Of a stretch of DNA of 64,000 nucleotides, positions 39,354-48,982 are shown in pieces. Made by a program: the position numbers and the translations under genes. Where the stretch lies: positions 1-64,000 of the forward strand of contig JAUNED010000003.1 of the NCBI GenBank assembly GCA_030525745.1. Reading direction: 5' to 3'. The stretch comes from Lonepinella koalarum. Lineage in GTDB: Bacteria; Pseudomonadota; Gammaproteobacteria; Enterobacterales; Pasteurellaceae. The notes under the pieces were generated by a model that searched no databases, was not told where the DNA came from, and saw only the letters and a list, made by a program, of their open reading frames with translations. The stretch's first letter is position 1. Each line of letters opens with the position of its first letter.

Positions 39354-41906
39354 TTACAACCACTTTTTCAATTCGTATAAATAAGCCAAAGCTTGCTTAG
39401 GGCTGAAATCATCAGGATCAAGTTTTTCCAACATTTCCACCAGCACATGCTTTTCCTGATGAGAAAAATCTAACTCAGGCTGATGCAAAACTTGTGCGGT
39501 TTCCACCGTACTTTTTTGTGATTTTTCCAGTTTATTCAGCTTTTGTTTGGCAAGGCTAATCACTGATTGCGGTACACCGGCAAGAGCCGCTACCGCCAAG
39601 CCGTAACTTTTACTGGCAGCACCTTCTTGCACATTATGCATAAAAGCAATGGTATTGCCGTGTTCAATGGCATCTAAATGCACATTCGCTGTGCCTGCAA
39701 TTTGTTGTGGTAAGCTGGTAAGTTCAAAATAATGGGTAGCAAATAAAGTTAATGAAGTGACTTTCTGTGCCAACCACTCGGCACAAGCCCAAGCCAAGGA
39801 TAAGCCGTCATAAGTGGATGTACCACGCCCGATTTCATCAATTAATACCAAACTTTGAGAGGTGGCTTGATGTAAAATATTCGCCATTTCCGTCATTTCC
39901 ACCATGAAGGTTGAACGCCCCGAGGCTAAATCATCGGAAGCGCCGATACGGGTAAAGATGCGGTCAATCGGCCCTATTTCCGCAAAATCAGCCGGCACAA
40001 AACTGCCGATATACGCCATGAGGGTAATTAATGCGGTTTGTCGCATATAGGTACTTTTCCCCCCCATATTCGGGCCGGTAATAATCAGCAAACGGCGGCT
40101 TGGGTGAAGTGCCAATGGATTCGCAATAAAAGGCTCTTTTAACACTTGCTCGACCACTGGATGTCGTCCTTGTTGAATATGAATACCGATTTGCGAACTG
40201 AAAGTCGGTGCAACATAGTTCAAGCTCTCCGCACGCTCTGCCAAGTTAGTCAGTACGTCTAACTCTGCCAAAGCCAATCCGGCGAGTTGCAAATGCCCTA
40301 AGTGCGGTAGGATTTCATCAAATAATTGCTCGTAAAGTTGTTTTTCTAACGCTAAAGAAGCACCTTTTGCTTTTAACACCTTATCTTCGTAGGTTTTTAA
40401 TTCGGGAATAATAAAGCGTTCTGCATTTTTCAAGGTTTGGCGACGAACATAATGAATCGGGGCTTTATGAGCCTGCCCTTGACTGATTTGAATATAATAA
40501 CCGTGAACCGCATTAAAGCCGACTTTAAGTGTATCAATGCCGGTAGCTTCACGTTCACGAATTTCCAATTCTTCTAAATATTTGGTTGCACCGTCCGACA
40601 ATAAACGCCATTCGTCCAATTCTTCATTGTAGCCTTGTGCAATCACACCACCGTCACGAATTAACAAGGGTGGATTATCAATAATTGCCCGTTGTAATAA
40701 TTCGCAAAGTGGCTCAAAATCGCCGATTTGAGCCAAAAGTGTGGCGAAATTAGGCGATGTTTTAAGAATTGTCTTGATCTGAGGAATTTGTTCCAACGCA
40801 GAACGCAAACGAGTTAAATCGCGAGGACGTGCGGTGCGCAACGCCACTCGAGCCAGAATACGCTCCATATCGCCGATAAGTTGTAGCAGAGGCTGCAATT
40901 CACCGACTAAATCTTGTTCTAACACCGCTTTAATGGTGTGTTGCCGTTCTTGTAATTTTTCAACATTGCGAATGGGTTGGTGAATCCAGCGTTTTAATAA
41001 ACGGCTACCCATTGGTGTAACACATTTATCTAACACGGAAGCCAGTGTGTTTTCTGCGCCCCCGCCTAAATTTTGAGTCAGTTCCAAATTTCGTCTGGTT
41101 GCCGCATCTAATTGAATATTTTCGTTATGTTGAATTAAAGCAATGCTTTGAATATGAGGCAATGCAGTTCGTTGTGTTTCTTTAGCATATTGTAATAAAC
41201 AACCTGCCGCACAAAGGCCTAAAATCGCTTTTTCCACCCCAAAAGCGCGTAAATCTTTTGTGCCGAATTGACGATTAAGCAACTGTATCGCCGTGCTAAG
41301 TTCAAATTCCCAAAGAGGGCGACGACGTAAGCCTTTGTAAGGCTCAAGAAGTTGCATGTCAGTAAATTCTTCACAATATAGCAACTCTACCGGTGATAAA
41401 CGTTGTAATTCTGCTCTAAGCGTTTCTTTATCTGCCGGCTCGCTGATTTGAAAACGCCCTGAAGCCATATCCAATGTGGCTAGCCCAAAGGCTGATTTTT
41501 CCTGATAAACTGCTACAATCAAGTTATCTTGGCGTTCGGGTAATAAATTTTCATCACTCACGGTTCCCGGCGTCACAATTCTTACAATTTTGCGTTCTAC
41601 CGGCCCTTTGGCTGTGGCCGGATCGCCGATTTGTTCACAAATCGCAACAGACTCCCCCAACTGAACCAATTTTGCCAGATAACCTTCAACAGCGTGATAA
41701 GGCACACCTGCCATTGGAATAGGCTGGCCAGCAGAGTTTCCTCGTTTGGTTAAAGAAATATCCAATAAGGCAGCGGCTTTTTTAGCGTCGTCGTAAAACA
41801 GCTCATAAAAATCCCCCATTCGATAAAACAACAAAATCTCGGGATTTTCTGCTTTCAGGGCGAGATATTGTCGCATCATGGGCGTGTGCTGATCTGAGAT
41901 TTCCAT
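39354..41906 (-). CDS. mutS: DNA mismatch repair protein MutS
   Basis: Mismatch recognition ATPase. The 850-residue product has the Phe-x-Glu mismatch motif (RMGDFYELF) near residue 36, Walker [15 protein letters not shown] and Walker [17 protein letters not shown], and a C-terminal tail with the [21 protein letters not shown] tetramerisation-type segment. Full length. It is convergent with fucP; its promoter should lie in 41907-42100, a 194-bp gap that also holds two uptake-signal cores and no gene. Confidence 0.98.
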   Translation of the reverse strand: MEISDQHTPMMRQYLALKAENPEILLFYRMGDFYELFYDDAKKAAALLDISLTKRGNSAGQPIPMAGVPYHAVEGYLAKLVQLGESVAICEQIGDPATAKGPVERKIVRIVTPGTVSDENLLPERQDNLIVAVYQEKSAFGLATLDMASGRFQISEPADKETLRAELQRLSPVELLYCEEFTDMQLLEPYKGLRRRPLWEFELSTAIQLLNRQFGTKDLRAFGVEKAILGLCAAGCLLQYAKETQRTALPHIQSIALIQHNENIQLDAATRRNLELTQNLGGGAENTLASVLDKCVTPMGSRLLKRWIHQPIRNVEKLQERQHTIKAVLEQDLVGELQPLLQLIGDMERILARVALRTARPRDLTRLRSALEQIPQIKTILKTSPNFATLLAQIGDFEPLCELLQRAIIDNPPLLIRDGGVIAQGYNEELDEWRLLSDGATKYLEELEIREREATGIDTLKVGFNAVHGYYIQISQGQAHKAPIHYVRRQTLKNAERFIIPELKTYEDKVLKAKGASLALEKQLYEQLFDEILPHLGHLQLAGLALAELDVLTNLAERAESLNYVAPTFSSQIGIHIQQGRHPVVEQVLKEPFIANPLALHPSRRLLIITGPNMGGKSTYMRQTALITLMAYIGSFVPADFAEIGPIDRIFTRIGASDDLASGRSTFMVEMTEMANILHQATSQSLVLIDEIGRGTSTYDGLSLAWACAEWLAQKVTSLTLFATHYFELTSLPQQIAGTANVHLDAIEHGNTIAFMHNVQEGAASKSYGLAVAALAGVPQSVISLAKQKLNKLEKSQKSTVETAQVLHQPELDFSHQEKHVLVEMLEKLDPDDFSPKQALAYLYELKKWL

Positions 41907-42100
41907 TTAAATACCTTATTAAAACGAGGAAAAAACTTTGGGGCATTATACTGAAAAATAGTGGATAGGTGGCGAAAAAACATAAAAAAATCAACCGCAC
42001 TTTTTTGTTGAATATGCGTAAAAAATTGAGTTGCTCTTCATAATTTGGGATGTTTATAAAGCGCTGGCAAATCAAAGTGCGGTCATTTTTTATGACATTT

Positions 42101-42853
42101 TTAAATGATGTCTTGTTCTTCTAATTTACTTAAGAAATAGGGCATTTGATTACGCCAGGCGGGCCAATCATGATCAACATCTTGTCCCCAATAATCAAAC
42201 CACGCATCAATACCTTTAGCTGTGAATGCTTCTTGCAAACGGGTGGTGTCAATAATATGGTCTTCTTCCCATGCTCCTTGTCCGACAGCGACGATGTAGT
42301 GGTTTTGGCGGTAACGACTTAAAAACCATTCATCTTGCTGATTCCATAAATAATCAATCGGAGAATTGAGATAGACTTCATAATCGCCATGGAATTCGCC
42401 GCTGAAAAAACGAGCATCATATACACCGCTTAACGCAATTGCAGTATCAAATAAATCAGGGTGACGAAGCGCAAAATTAATAGTATGAAATGCGCCCATA
42501 CTGCAACCGGTAGCAATCATTGTACTGTCCCATTCGGATTCATGCCGAATTAAAGGTACAAGTTCATTGATGATATAGCGGTCGTAAGCGTTATGAGCTC
42601 GTGCCATATCATGCCCTGACTTATTGATTGACAGCCAAGATTCTTTATCAAAGGAGTCTGGTGTGTAGAATTTAATTAAACCACGTTCAATAAAGGAACG
42701 GCAAGCATCGATCATACCGAAGTTACCATATTCATTTTGATTACCACCTGAAGATGGAAATACGATAACAGGTTTACCTGCGTGACCATAAACATTGAAA
42801 TACATTTCACGGCCTAATTCGCCGCTCCACTGACTTCTTCTTTCAAAATGCAT
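42101..42853 (-). CDS. Alpha/beta-hydrolase esterase paired with ATP-grasp protein
   Basis: The 250-residue product is a putative esterase-fold protein: nucleophile Ser118 in ATGCSMGAFH and probable catalytic His228 in QDVDHDWPAW, with an acid residue between them. No signal peptide. It lies 59 bp downstream of the ATP-grasp gene on the same strand and is probably co-transcribed with it. Such esterase and ATP-grasp pairs recur in several bacteria, but their substrate is not known to me. Confidence 0.8.
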   Translation of the reverse strand: MHFERRSQWSGELGREMYFNVYGHAGKPVIVFPSSGGNQNEYGNFGMIDACRSFIERGLIKFYTPDSFDKESWLSINKSGHDMARAHNAYDRYIINELVPLIRHESEWDSTMIATGCSMGAFHTINFALRHPDLFDTAIALSGVYDARFFSGEFHGDYEVYLNSPIDYLWNQQDEWFLSRYRQNHYIVAVGQGAWEEDHIIDTTRLQEAFTAKGIDAWFDYWGQDVDHDWPAWRNQMPYFLSKLEEQDII

Positions 42854-42912
42854 TTTGTGTTTTCCTTAAAATGAAAAGAGAAAGGCGTATTAATAGAAAT
42901 ATGCCCGAATAA

Positions 42913-44091
42913 TTACGCTTTTTGATGGGCAAAGCGAATGATGTCACGCATTTGCTCCAGGGTTTTAGTTCTAGCCAAAATACCCTGTTCTCCCATGACT
43001 TTTGCAAATACACCCGGAACAGTCTGTACACTGATAATATCAGTAGCGAATTTTTCACATACAGCCTCAATTGTGTTCACATAATTCTGGTTTGCTTTAC
43101 GAGAAATATAAACCACATTCCAAGGATGTGTAATGTTTGAATAAAAGCGGTTTTCCTTCACAATATGTGCGTATTCGTTAAATACGTCGAAATCATTGGC
43201 ATAATTCCACATATCAATCGTCAAACCACCCGGTGGACGACAGTTAATTTCTAAAGGCATTAATTCACCTGTTTTTTTCACACGGAAAAACTCAAAATGG
43301 AAAAAGCGCTCCCGCACTTTAAAGGCATCAACGCATTTTTTACCCAATTCTACCAATTTAGGTGAAATTTCACGAGGTACGTAATAGAACATATCACCAT
43401 CTTTTTCTACGGTATCCAGCACCGCTTCTGAGTATTCCAAACCGGCATAAAACACAATATTACCCTCATGATCAGTTAAGCCATCAAAGGTCACAATATC
43501 GCCCTCAATAAATTCCTCCATAATATATTCTATTCCAAGGGTCTTATAACCAAAGAAGGCGTCTAATTCATCAGCCGATTTGATTTTGTAAGTATCAGAA
43601 GCACCAACACCCGAATTAGGTTTAATAATGACAGGGAATTTTAATTTTTTGGCTAATTTACGGGCTTCTTCATCAGTATGAAAAACCTCTCCTTTAGCTA
43701 CTTTCAAACCGGCACTACGGAAAATCTCTTTCATCTGCGCTTTAGTTTTAATTGCCGCCATATCCTCATTTTTATAGCCGAATACATTAAAATCAGTCCG
43801 TAGAGCCGCATCCAATTCCAACCAGTATTCATTGTGTGATTCAATGCGAGTGATACGCCCATATTTATGGGCAAAATAGCCCACCGCACGATATACTTGC
43901 TCATAATCTTCCATATTATCTACACGATAATATTCCGTGAGGTGGTTACGTAAATTTTCACTTAACTGCTCATAAGGCGTATCTGCAATCCCCAGAGTAT
44001 TAATACCGTTTTCCTTCAATCTCACCGCAAAGGTTTCAAAGTTAGTAGGAAAATGTGGCGAAATCATCACAAAATTGATTGGCTTTGTCAT
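42913..44091 (-). CDS. ATP-grasp domain ligase of unknown substrate
   Basis: The 392-residue product has an N-terminal pre-ATP-grasp Rossmann-like part (to about 110), then an ATP-grasp domain. ATP-binding Lys157 is in FPVIIKPNSGVGASD, a hinge is at MEEFIEGDIVTFDG, and the metal-binding MPLEINCRPPGG lies near residue 285. A C-terminal domain follows. I chose the ATG at 44091, which has AAGGA nine bases before it; an ATG ten codons upstream lacks one. It should form a carboxylate-amine or carboxylate-thiol bond by an acyl phosphate; the substrate is unknown. Confidence 0.82.
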   Translation of the reverse strand: MTKPINFVMISPHFPTNFETFAVRLKENGINTLGIADTPYEQLSENLRNHLTEYYRVDNMEDYEQVYRAVGYFAHKYGRITRIESHNEYWLELDAALRTDFNVFGYKNEDMAAIKTKAQMKEIFRSAGLKVAKGEVFHTDEEARKLAKKLKFPVIIKPNSGVGASDTYKIKSADELDAFFGYKTLGIEYIMEEFIEGDIVTFDGLTDHEGNIVFYAGLEYSEAVLDTVEKDGDMFYYVPREISPKLVELGKKCVDAFKVRERFFHFEFFRVKKTGELMPLEINCRPPGGLTIDMWNYANDFDVFNEYAHIVKENRFYSNITHPWNVVYISRKANQNYVNTIEAVCEKFATDIISVQTVPGVFAKVMGEQGILARTKTLEQMRDIIRFAHQKA

Positions 44092-44184
44092 TTTTTCAGT
44101 TCCTTTTTTGATGAATAACATAAAAGTTAATATGTAGTGAAAAGTGTTGCTCTGAACAAGGTGTCAGATTCAGTATGCATTTCA

Positions 44185-44205
44185 TTCGTGCAAATTTTAC
44201 ACGAA
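44185..44205. promoter_or_regulatory. Inverted repeat in the ATP-grasp/pdxA-like divergent region
   Basis: TTCGTG and CACGAA arms separated by nine bases, in the 324-bp gap 44092-44415 between the two divergent genes. It could be an operator for the SorC-family regulator encoded in the operon, but nothing proves it. Apart from this and the CRP site, I see no gene or RNA in the gap. Confidence 0.4.
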
Positions 44206-44321
44206 CATCAAGAAAAAGTATAACCCAAGACATTATTTGATTTATCGGGAAATGCCGTGTATTTACAGTTGAAAATAATTCTGCTCAGAATTTACAAAAT
44301 TTTTCATTTATTTTCTCAAAT

Positions 44322-44337
44322 TGTGAGTTATGTCACA
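44322..44337. promoter_or_regulatory. CRP-cAMP binding site of the predicted C4 catabolic operon
   Basis: TGTGAGTTATGTCACA, a perfect TGTGA-N6-TCACA. A -10-like TAATAT lies at 44361-44366, which would place the CRP centre near -42/-43, a class II activator position. The promoter assignment is inferred. Confidence 0.82.
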
Positions 44338-44415
44338 TTATTCTATCTTTAAATATGCTTTAATATGACAAATGTTCTTTGTGTGTTCTTTTGATATGTG
44401 TTTTTAGGAGTAATT

Positions 44416-45432
44416 ATGAAAAAACCTACTGTTGCTATGGTATTAGGTGATCCCGCCGGTGTTGGACCGGAATTGGTCGCTAAATTATTAAGTCTGGCTG
44501 AACAAAGAAACAAAGCTAATATCTTACTTATTGCAGATAAAAATGAACTGGAAAAAGGCATTAGTATTGCCCAATCTTCTTTTATCTATGATGAGATTTC
44601 AGAAAATGAACTTGCCGGCTATTCTTTTAAAGAAGGTGTCCCAGCACTTATTGATCATAAATGTTCTCACCCTGCCCCTTTTGAATATGGAAAAGCAACT
44701 GAGCAAAGCGGCGTTTATATTTTAGAAACTTTGAAGAAAGCGGTTGATTTAGCTAAAGCTGGATTGGTTCAGTCCATTTGTTTTGCTCCATTAAATAAAC
44801 AAGCTATGCATTTAGGTGGGCTAAAATATCGTGATGAATTACATTGGTTCGCAGATCAAACAAATTATCATGAATTTGTTTGCGAATTAAACGTAGTTGA
44901 TGGGATTTGGGCAAGCCGTGTGACTTCACACATCCCGTTTAAAGATATTGTGCCAAACCTTTCGATTCAATCTGTGGTGGACTGTATCTGTTTATTACAC
45001 CGTTCCTTAACACAAGCAGGTATAAAAAAACCTAAAATTGCAGTTCAAGCACTCAATCCTCATGGTGGCGAAGGTGGTGTATTTGGTGACGAAGAAATTA
45101 AAATTATTGCGCCGGCTGTTGAGAGAGCAAAAGCAGAATACGGTTTTGATCTTTATGGGCCGTTCCCTGGGGATACAACAATGCGAGAAGTCCAGCGTTT
45201 AGGTATTGACGGAGTGGTATCAATGTATCATGACCAATTCTCTACCGCACTTAAATTATTAGGATTTGAACGTGGAGTCACTGTTCAAGGAGGAATTCCC
45301 ATTCCAATTACAACAGCAAACCATGGCACAGCTTATGATTTATATGGTAAGAATATCGCCATTCCAAGTGCATTTGAAGCCGCATTTAATATTGCGGTAC
45401 GTATGGGAACAGGTGTTCTTGAAGCTAAATAA
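44416..45432 (+). CDS. PdxA-family 4-phospho-sugar-acid dehydrogenase (PdxA2-like)
   Basis: NAD-dependent dehydrogenase of the PdxA fold. The 338-residue product has MVLGDPAGVGPEL near the start, metal-site histidines in the HIPFKDI and NPHGGEGGVFGDEE segments, and MYHDQFSTALKLL. PdxA itself oxidises 4-phosphohydroxythreonine in B6 synthesis; PdxA2 relatives oxidise 4-phospho-threonate/erythronate. Context with sugar-kinase, isomerase and TRAP genes favours a catabolic role. I chose ATG 44416 (TTAGGAG upstream) over 44398. First gene of the operon, 15 bp before dhaK. Confidence 0.82.
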   Translation: MKKPTVAMVLGDPAGVGPELVAKLLSLAEQRNKANILLIADKNELEKGISIAQSSFIYDEISENELAGYSFKEGVPALIDHKCSHPAPFEYGKATEQSGVYILETLKKAVDLAKAGLVQSICFAPLNKQAMHLGGLKYRDELHWFADQTNYHEFVCELNVVDGIWASRVTSHIPFKDIVPNLSIQSVVDCICLLHRSLTQAGIKKPKIAVQALNPHGGEGGVFGDEEIKIIAPAVERAKAEYGFDLYGPFPGDTTMREVQRLGIDGVVSMYHDQFSTALKLLGFERGVTVQGGIPIPITTANHGTAYDLYGKNIAIPSAFEAAFNIAVRMGTGVLEAK

Positions 45433-45447
45433 ACGGAGGCATTCATA

Positions 45448-46452
45448 ATGAATAGAAAACCAAAAAAATTACTGAATAATCCAAATGATGTACCGGCAGA
45501 ACAACTAGAGGGTTTGCTTTATGCTTGTGGTGGTAAATTAGAAAAAGTGGAGGGTTACAGTGGTGTTGTCCGTAAGGGAATCAAAGACGATCAAGTCATT
45601 GTGGTTACTGGCGGCGGTAGTGGCCACGAACCAATGTTTGCAGGTTATGTAGGTAAAGGTTTAGCTGATGCGGCAGCATTAGGTGAAATGTTTGCTTCCC
45701 CGTCACCAGATATTATTATTGAAACAACTAAAGTAGCCCAAAAAGGCAAAGGCGTATTATTCGTTTATGGTAACTATGCCGGTGATAATATGAACTTTGA
45801 TATTGCAGCTGAATTGTTGGAAGAAGAAGGCATTCAAGTCAAAACGGTGCGAGTAACAGATGATATTTCAGCAGCACCACTTTCTAGAATGAATGATCGT
45901 CGTGGCGTTGCAGGTGATATGTATGTGTTGAAAATTGCCGGAGCAGCAGTTGCAGCCGGTTATGATTTGGATAAATTGTACGAAGTTACTGCTAAGGCAA
46001 ATTTCAACACTCGCACAATGGGGGTTGCTCTCGGCGCTTGTTCTATTCCACAAACAGGGAAATTTAATTTTGAACTGGCTGAAGATGAATTAGAGCTTGG
46101 CATGGGAATTCATGGTGAGCCAGGTGTTCGCCGCCAAAAAATGACAAGTGCGGATGAAATTAACGCAGAAATTGTAGAACGTTTATGTGATGACATTGAA
46201 TTGAAATCTGGAGATCGGGTTTGTGTCACTATCAATAATTTAGGTGCTTCAACATACACTGAACTCTTTATTGCAAATCGTAAAGTACATCAAGAATTAG
46301 AAAAACGAGGAATCACTGTTTACGACACCTTAATTGGTGGATATTGTACATCACAAGAAATGGCAGGTTATTCAGTGACTGTCTTCCGTTTAGATGATGA
46401 GCTACAAAAACTGTATGATGCCCCTTGTGACAGCTTTGCTTGGAGAAAATAA
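45448..46452 (+). CDS. Dihydroxyacetone kinase-type subunit DhaK
   Basis: Substrate-binding half of a DhaK-DhaL kinase. The 334-residue product has TGGGSGHEP with His60, GNYAGDNMNFD with Asp113, and GMGIHGEPG with His222; these correspond to the catalytic His/Asp and the histidine that binds the ketone covalently as a hemiaminal. In this neighbourhood the substrate may be L-erythrulose or another tetrulose rather than dihydroxyacetone. It ends 2 bp before dhaL. No phosphotransferase subunit DhaM is present. Confidence 0.9.
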   Translation: MNRKPKKLLNNPNDVPAEQLEGLLYACGGKLEKVEGYSGVVRKGIKDDQVIVVTGGGSGHEPMFAGYVGKGLADAAALGEMFASPSPDIIIETTKVAQKGKGVLFVYGNYAGDNMNFDIAAELLEEEGIQVKTVRVTDDISAAPLSRMNDRRGVAGDMYVLKIAGAAVAAGYDLDKLYEVTAKANFNTRTMGVALGACSIPQTGKFNFELAEDELELGMGIHGEPGVRRQKMTSADEINAEIVERLCDDIELKSGDRVCVTINNLGASTYTELFIANRKVHQELEKRGITVYDTLIGGYCTSQEMAGYSVTVFRLDDELQKLYDAPCDSFAWRK

Positions 46453-46454
46453 TA

Positions 46455-47081
46455 ATGAACGTAACAGAAACAAAAGCACTTTTACTTTATACCGCAGAAA
46501 AAATGGTTGCCTCAGAGCCCACTTTAACTGAGTTAGATTTAAAAATTGGCGATGGCGATCACGGTTTGGGAATGCAACGCGGTTTTGAGGCTGTTCGTAA
46601 CTTATTAAAAACAGATAGTTTCCAACCAAAAGATATTGGTGAACTTTTTCTGACGGCCGGTACCAAAATGATGTCCAGTATGGGCGGGGCTTCTGGTGCG
46701 ATTTTTGGTACATTATTCCGTGCAGGTGGTAAGGCATTAGCCGGAAAAGAGGAATTTAATGCGGAGACTTTATCTGAATTCTTAGTTGCAGGTTCTGCCG
46801 GCGTGTTTGCTCGTGGTGGAGCTAAACCTGGTGATAAAACAATGATGGATGCGCTTGTAGCTGCAGAAAAACAGTCCGAATTAGTCAAAACTACAGAATT
46901 ATCGACCGCACTTTCAGCTATTGCAAAAGCAGCTGCTGAAGGCGCAGAGAATACTCGTAATCAAGTCGCCGTATTTGGTCGAGCCAAAAGCCTTGGTGAG
47001 CGCTCATTAGGTTATGTTGACCCAGGTGCTGTATCTATGTCTTTCATTTTGCAGTATATGTCTGATTATGTAAATCAATAA
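46455..47081 (+). CDS. Dihydroxyacetone kinase-type subunit DhaL
   Basis: Nucleotide-binding half of the kinase. The 208-residue product has the Mg-ADP aspartates in DLKIGDGDHG, then MMSSMGGASGAIFG, GGAKPGDKTMMDAL and VDPGAVSM. I chose ATG 46455, which has GGAG nine bases before it; a TTG five codons upstream is in frame inside dhaK. In PTS-type systems DhaL keeps bound ADP and needs DhaM; without DhaM this one may use ATP directly or draw on another PTS donor. Confidence 0.88.
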   Translation: MNVTETKALLLYTAEKMVASEPTLTELDLKIGDGDHGLGMQRGFEAVRNLLKTDSFQPKDIGELFLTAGTKMMSSMGGASGAIFGTLFRAGGKALAGKEEFNAETLSEFLVAGSAGVFARGGAKPGDKTMMDALVAAEKQSELVKTTELSTALSAIAKAAAEGAENTRNQVAVFGRAKSLGERSLGYVDPGAVSMSFILQYMSDYVNQ

Positions 47082-47099
47082 GTTGGTAATGAGGTTTGT

Positions 47100-47119
47100 T
47101 GGGCATAGATGTATGCCCA
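47100..47119 (+). repeat. Intercistronic hairpin after dhaL
   Basis: Perfect 8-bp stem TGGGCATA / TATGCCCA with a GATG loop, not followed by a T run. More likely an mRNA processing or stability element than a terminator. Confidence 0.5.
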
Positions 47120-47154
47120 GTATAAAATAATGAAGTAATCTTGGGAGTAACTAA

Positions 47155-47982
47155 GTGAAATTAGCAGTCAATACATCTATTTTTGATGGCTATGATATAG
47201 AAACCACGCTCTCTACGATTAAAAAGTGCGGTTATAATTTCTTCGAATTAGCTTATAACCAAGGTTATGTGGGTAATTTGAATCAAGATCTATTCGGCAA
47301 AGAAAATGCTGCCAATATTAATCACTTAAAAGAGAAATACGGTTTATCTACCCTTGCGATGGGTGCAACAATGGATTTATCCGTAGATGGTTTCTCTGAG
47401 ATTTTTTCGCCAAGAATTTATTTTGCTCAGTCTATTGGTGTGAAATATATCAATGTTTGTACTACAAAATTAGCAAATAAAACGAAAATGATCAGTAATT
47501 TGAAATCATTACGTTCTGTTTTAGAACAAACGGATTGTGTTTTATGTTTGGAAAATGGCGGAGATTATAATTTCAATGCATTTATTACCATGAAAGAAGG
47601 AATTGAGTTATTACAAGAGTTAGGCAATGATGTCTATTCGATTAATTTTGATCCGGGTAATATGGTGACTTATAACAAAGAGTTGGATGTATTGTCTGAG
47701 TCAATGCAATCTTTAGACTATTGTCAATATTTTCATATTAAAGATGTGATCCTTACTCAGGATAAATTTAGATTTATTCCTGTATCCGGGCAAGGAATAA
47801 TTAATTATGCGCCTATTGTGGCAGAGTTAAAACACAGAAATATTCCTTGTAGTTTTGAAATCCCATTGCGAATTTATCGCGAGTTAGATTCTACACCAAA
47901 AAGATTTGATATACCGGCAGAATTATCTGTAATTGAAGAGACATTAATAAAATCAAGAGAATATGTTGAGTCTATTAATTAA
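47155..47982 (+). CDS. Sugar (phosphate) isomerase/epimerase, xylose isomerase-like TIM barrel
   Basis: The 275-residue product belongs to the AP endonuclease 2/xylose-isomerase-like barrel family. Probable divalent metal ligands are Glu133 (CLENGGDY), Asp166 (NFDPGN), His194 (YFHIKD) and Glu235 (SFEIPLR). GTG start with GGGAGT upstream. Related enzymes include hydroxypyruvate isomerase, OtnI and Brucella EryC, which isomerises a tetrulose phosphate; the last fits the neighbours. The substrate is inferred only. Confidence 0.8.
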   Translation: MKLAVNTSIFDGYDIETTLSTIKKCGYNFFELAYNQGYVGNLNQDLFGKENAANINHLKEKYGLSTLAMGATMDLSVDGFSEIFSPRIYFAQSIGVKYINVCTTKLANKTKMISNLKSLRSVLEQTDCVLCLENGGDYNFNAFITMKEGIELLQELGNDVYSINFDPGNMVTYNKELDVLSESMQSLDYCQYFHIKDVILTQDKFRFIPVSGQGIINYAPIVAELKHRNIPCSFEIPLRIYRELDSTPKRFDIPAELSVIEETLIKSREYVESIN

Positions 47983-47996
47983 AAAAGGTTGTACTT

Positions 47997-48950
47997 ATGG
48001 ATTCTAAAGAGGGTAATTTACTGACAGAAATTGCGATTGCTTATTATGAGCATGAGCTTACTCAGGAAGATATAGCGAAAAAATTTAATATCTCCCGAAT
48101 TAAAGTGGGACGTTTACTTAAAAAAGCTCGCCAAGAAGGAGTTGTTGAAATTAATGTGAGGTATCATCCAGTATTTACCTCACAATTAGAAAAAAGATTA
48201 ATTGATGAATTTGGTATAAAAAGAGCCTTAATTGCAGTTGATGAAAATGATGAATGGAAACAACGAAAACAAGTTGCTGCATTAGTAAGCGGTTATTTAT
48301 CAAATACATTAAAAGATGGCATGACTGTTGCTGTTGGACAGGGAAGAAATGTTGCGGCCGTAGGCGAACATATCGGAATTTATACTGAAAAACGTTGCAA
48401 ATTTATTTGTGGTATTGGTGGCGTTCAACGAACCGGTGAGCCGGTAGATGCCGATCATATTTGTCGAAATTTAGCTCGTAATTTTAATGGTTCTAATGAA
48501 ACACTTTATGCGCCTGCTTATTTAGAAAATAAAGAGTTTCGAGACATTTTTATGCAAAATGGCGTGATTAAAGAAACCTTAGACAGAGCCAGAAAAGCCG
48601 ATATCGCCCTAGTGGGAATTGGTGATATGAATGAAAATAGCTATATGGTGCAGCTAGGTTGGTTCGAACCTTCTGAAATTACAGAAGCAAGAATTAGCCA
48701 AGGAGTAGTAGGTGAAATTGCCGGATATGGTTTTTTCAATATTAATGGCGAATTGGCGGATACCGTTATGAATAATCGTGTCATAGGGCTAAGTCTCGAA
48801 GATTTGAAAAAGATTCCTTGTGTAATTGGTATTGCATCAGAAACTGCAAAGGCAGTAGCTATTTTGGGGGCATTGCGAACAGGGATTATTGATGTGATTG
48901 CAACCAGTGCAAATAATGTAAATACCATCTTAAATTTAGCAAAAGTATAA
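47997..48950 (+). CDS. SorC/DeoR-type transcriptional regulator
   Basis: The 317-residue product has an N-terminal helix-turn-helix (HELTQEDIAKKFNISRIKVGRLLKKA, about 18-43) and a SorC sugar-phosphate sensor domain (VAVGQGRNVAAVGEH, KFICGIGGVQRTGE, ALVGIGDMNENS, VIGIASETAKAVAILGAL). Brucella EryD, which controls erythritol genes, is of this family. Encoded inside the operon it probably controls, so autoregulation is likely. The effector is expected to be a pathway phosphate intermediate. Confidence 0.88.
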   Translation: MDSKEGNLLTEIAIAYYEHELTQEDIAKKFNISRIKVGRLLKKARQEGVVEINVRYHPVFTSQLEKRLIDEFGIKRALIAVDENDEWKQRKQVAALVSGYLSNTLKDGMTVAVGQGRNVAAVGEHIGIYTEKRCKFICGIGGVQRTGEPVDADHICRNLARNFNGSNETLYAPAYLENKEFRDIFMQNGVIKETLDRARKADIALVGIGDMNENSYMVQLGWFEPSEITEARISQGVVGEIAGYGFFNINGELADTVMNNRVIGLSLEDLKKIPCVIGIASETAKAVAILGALRTGIIDVIATSANNVNTILNLAKV

Positions 48951-48982
48951 ACTTTTTATTCGTCATACAGGAGAAATTTATT

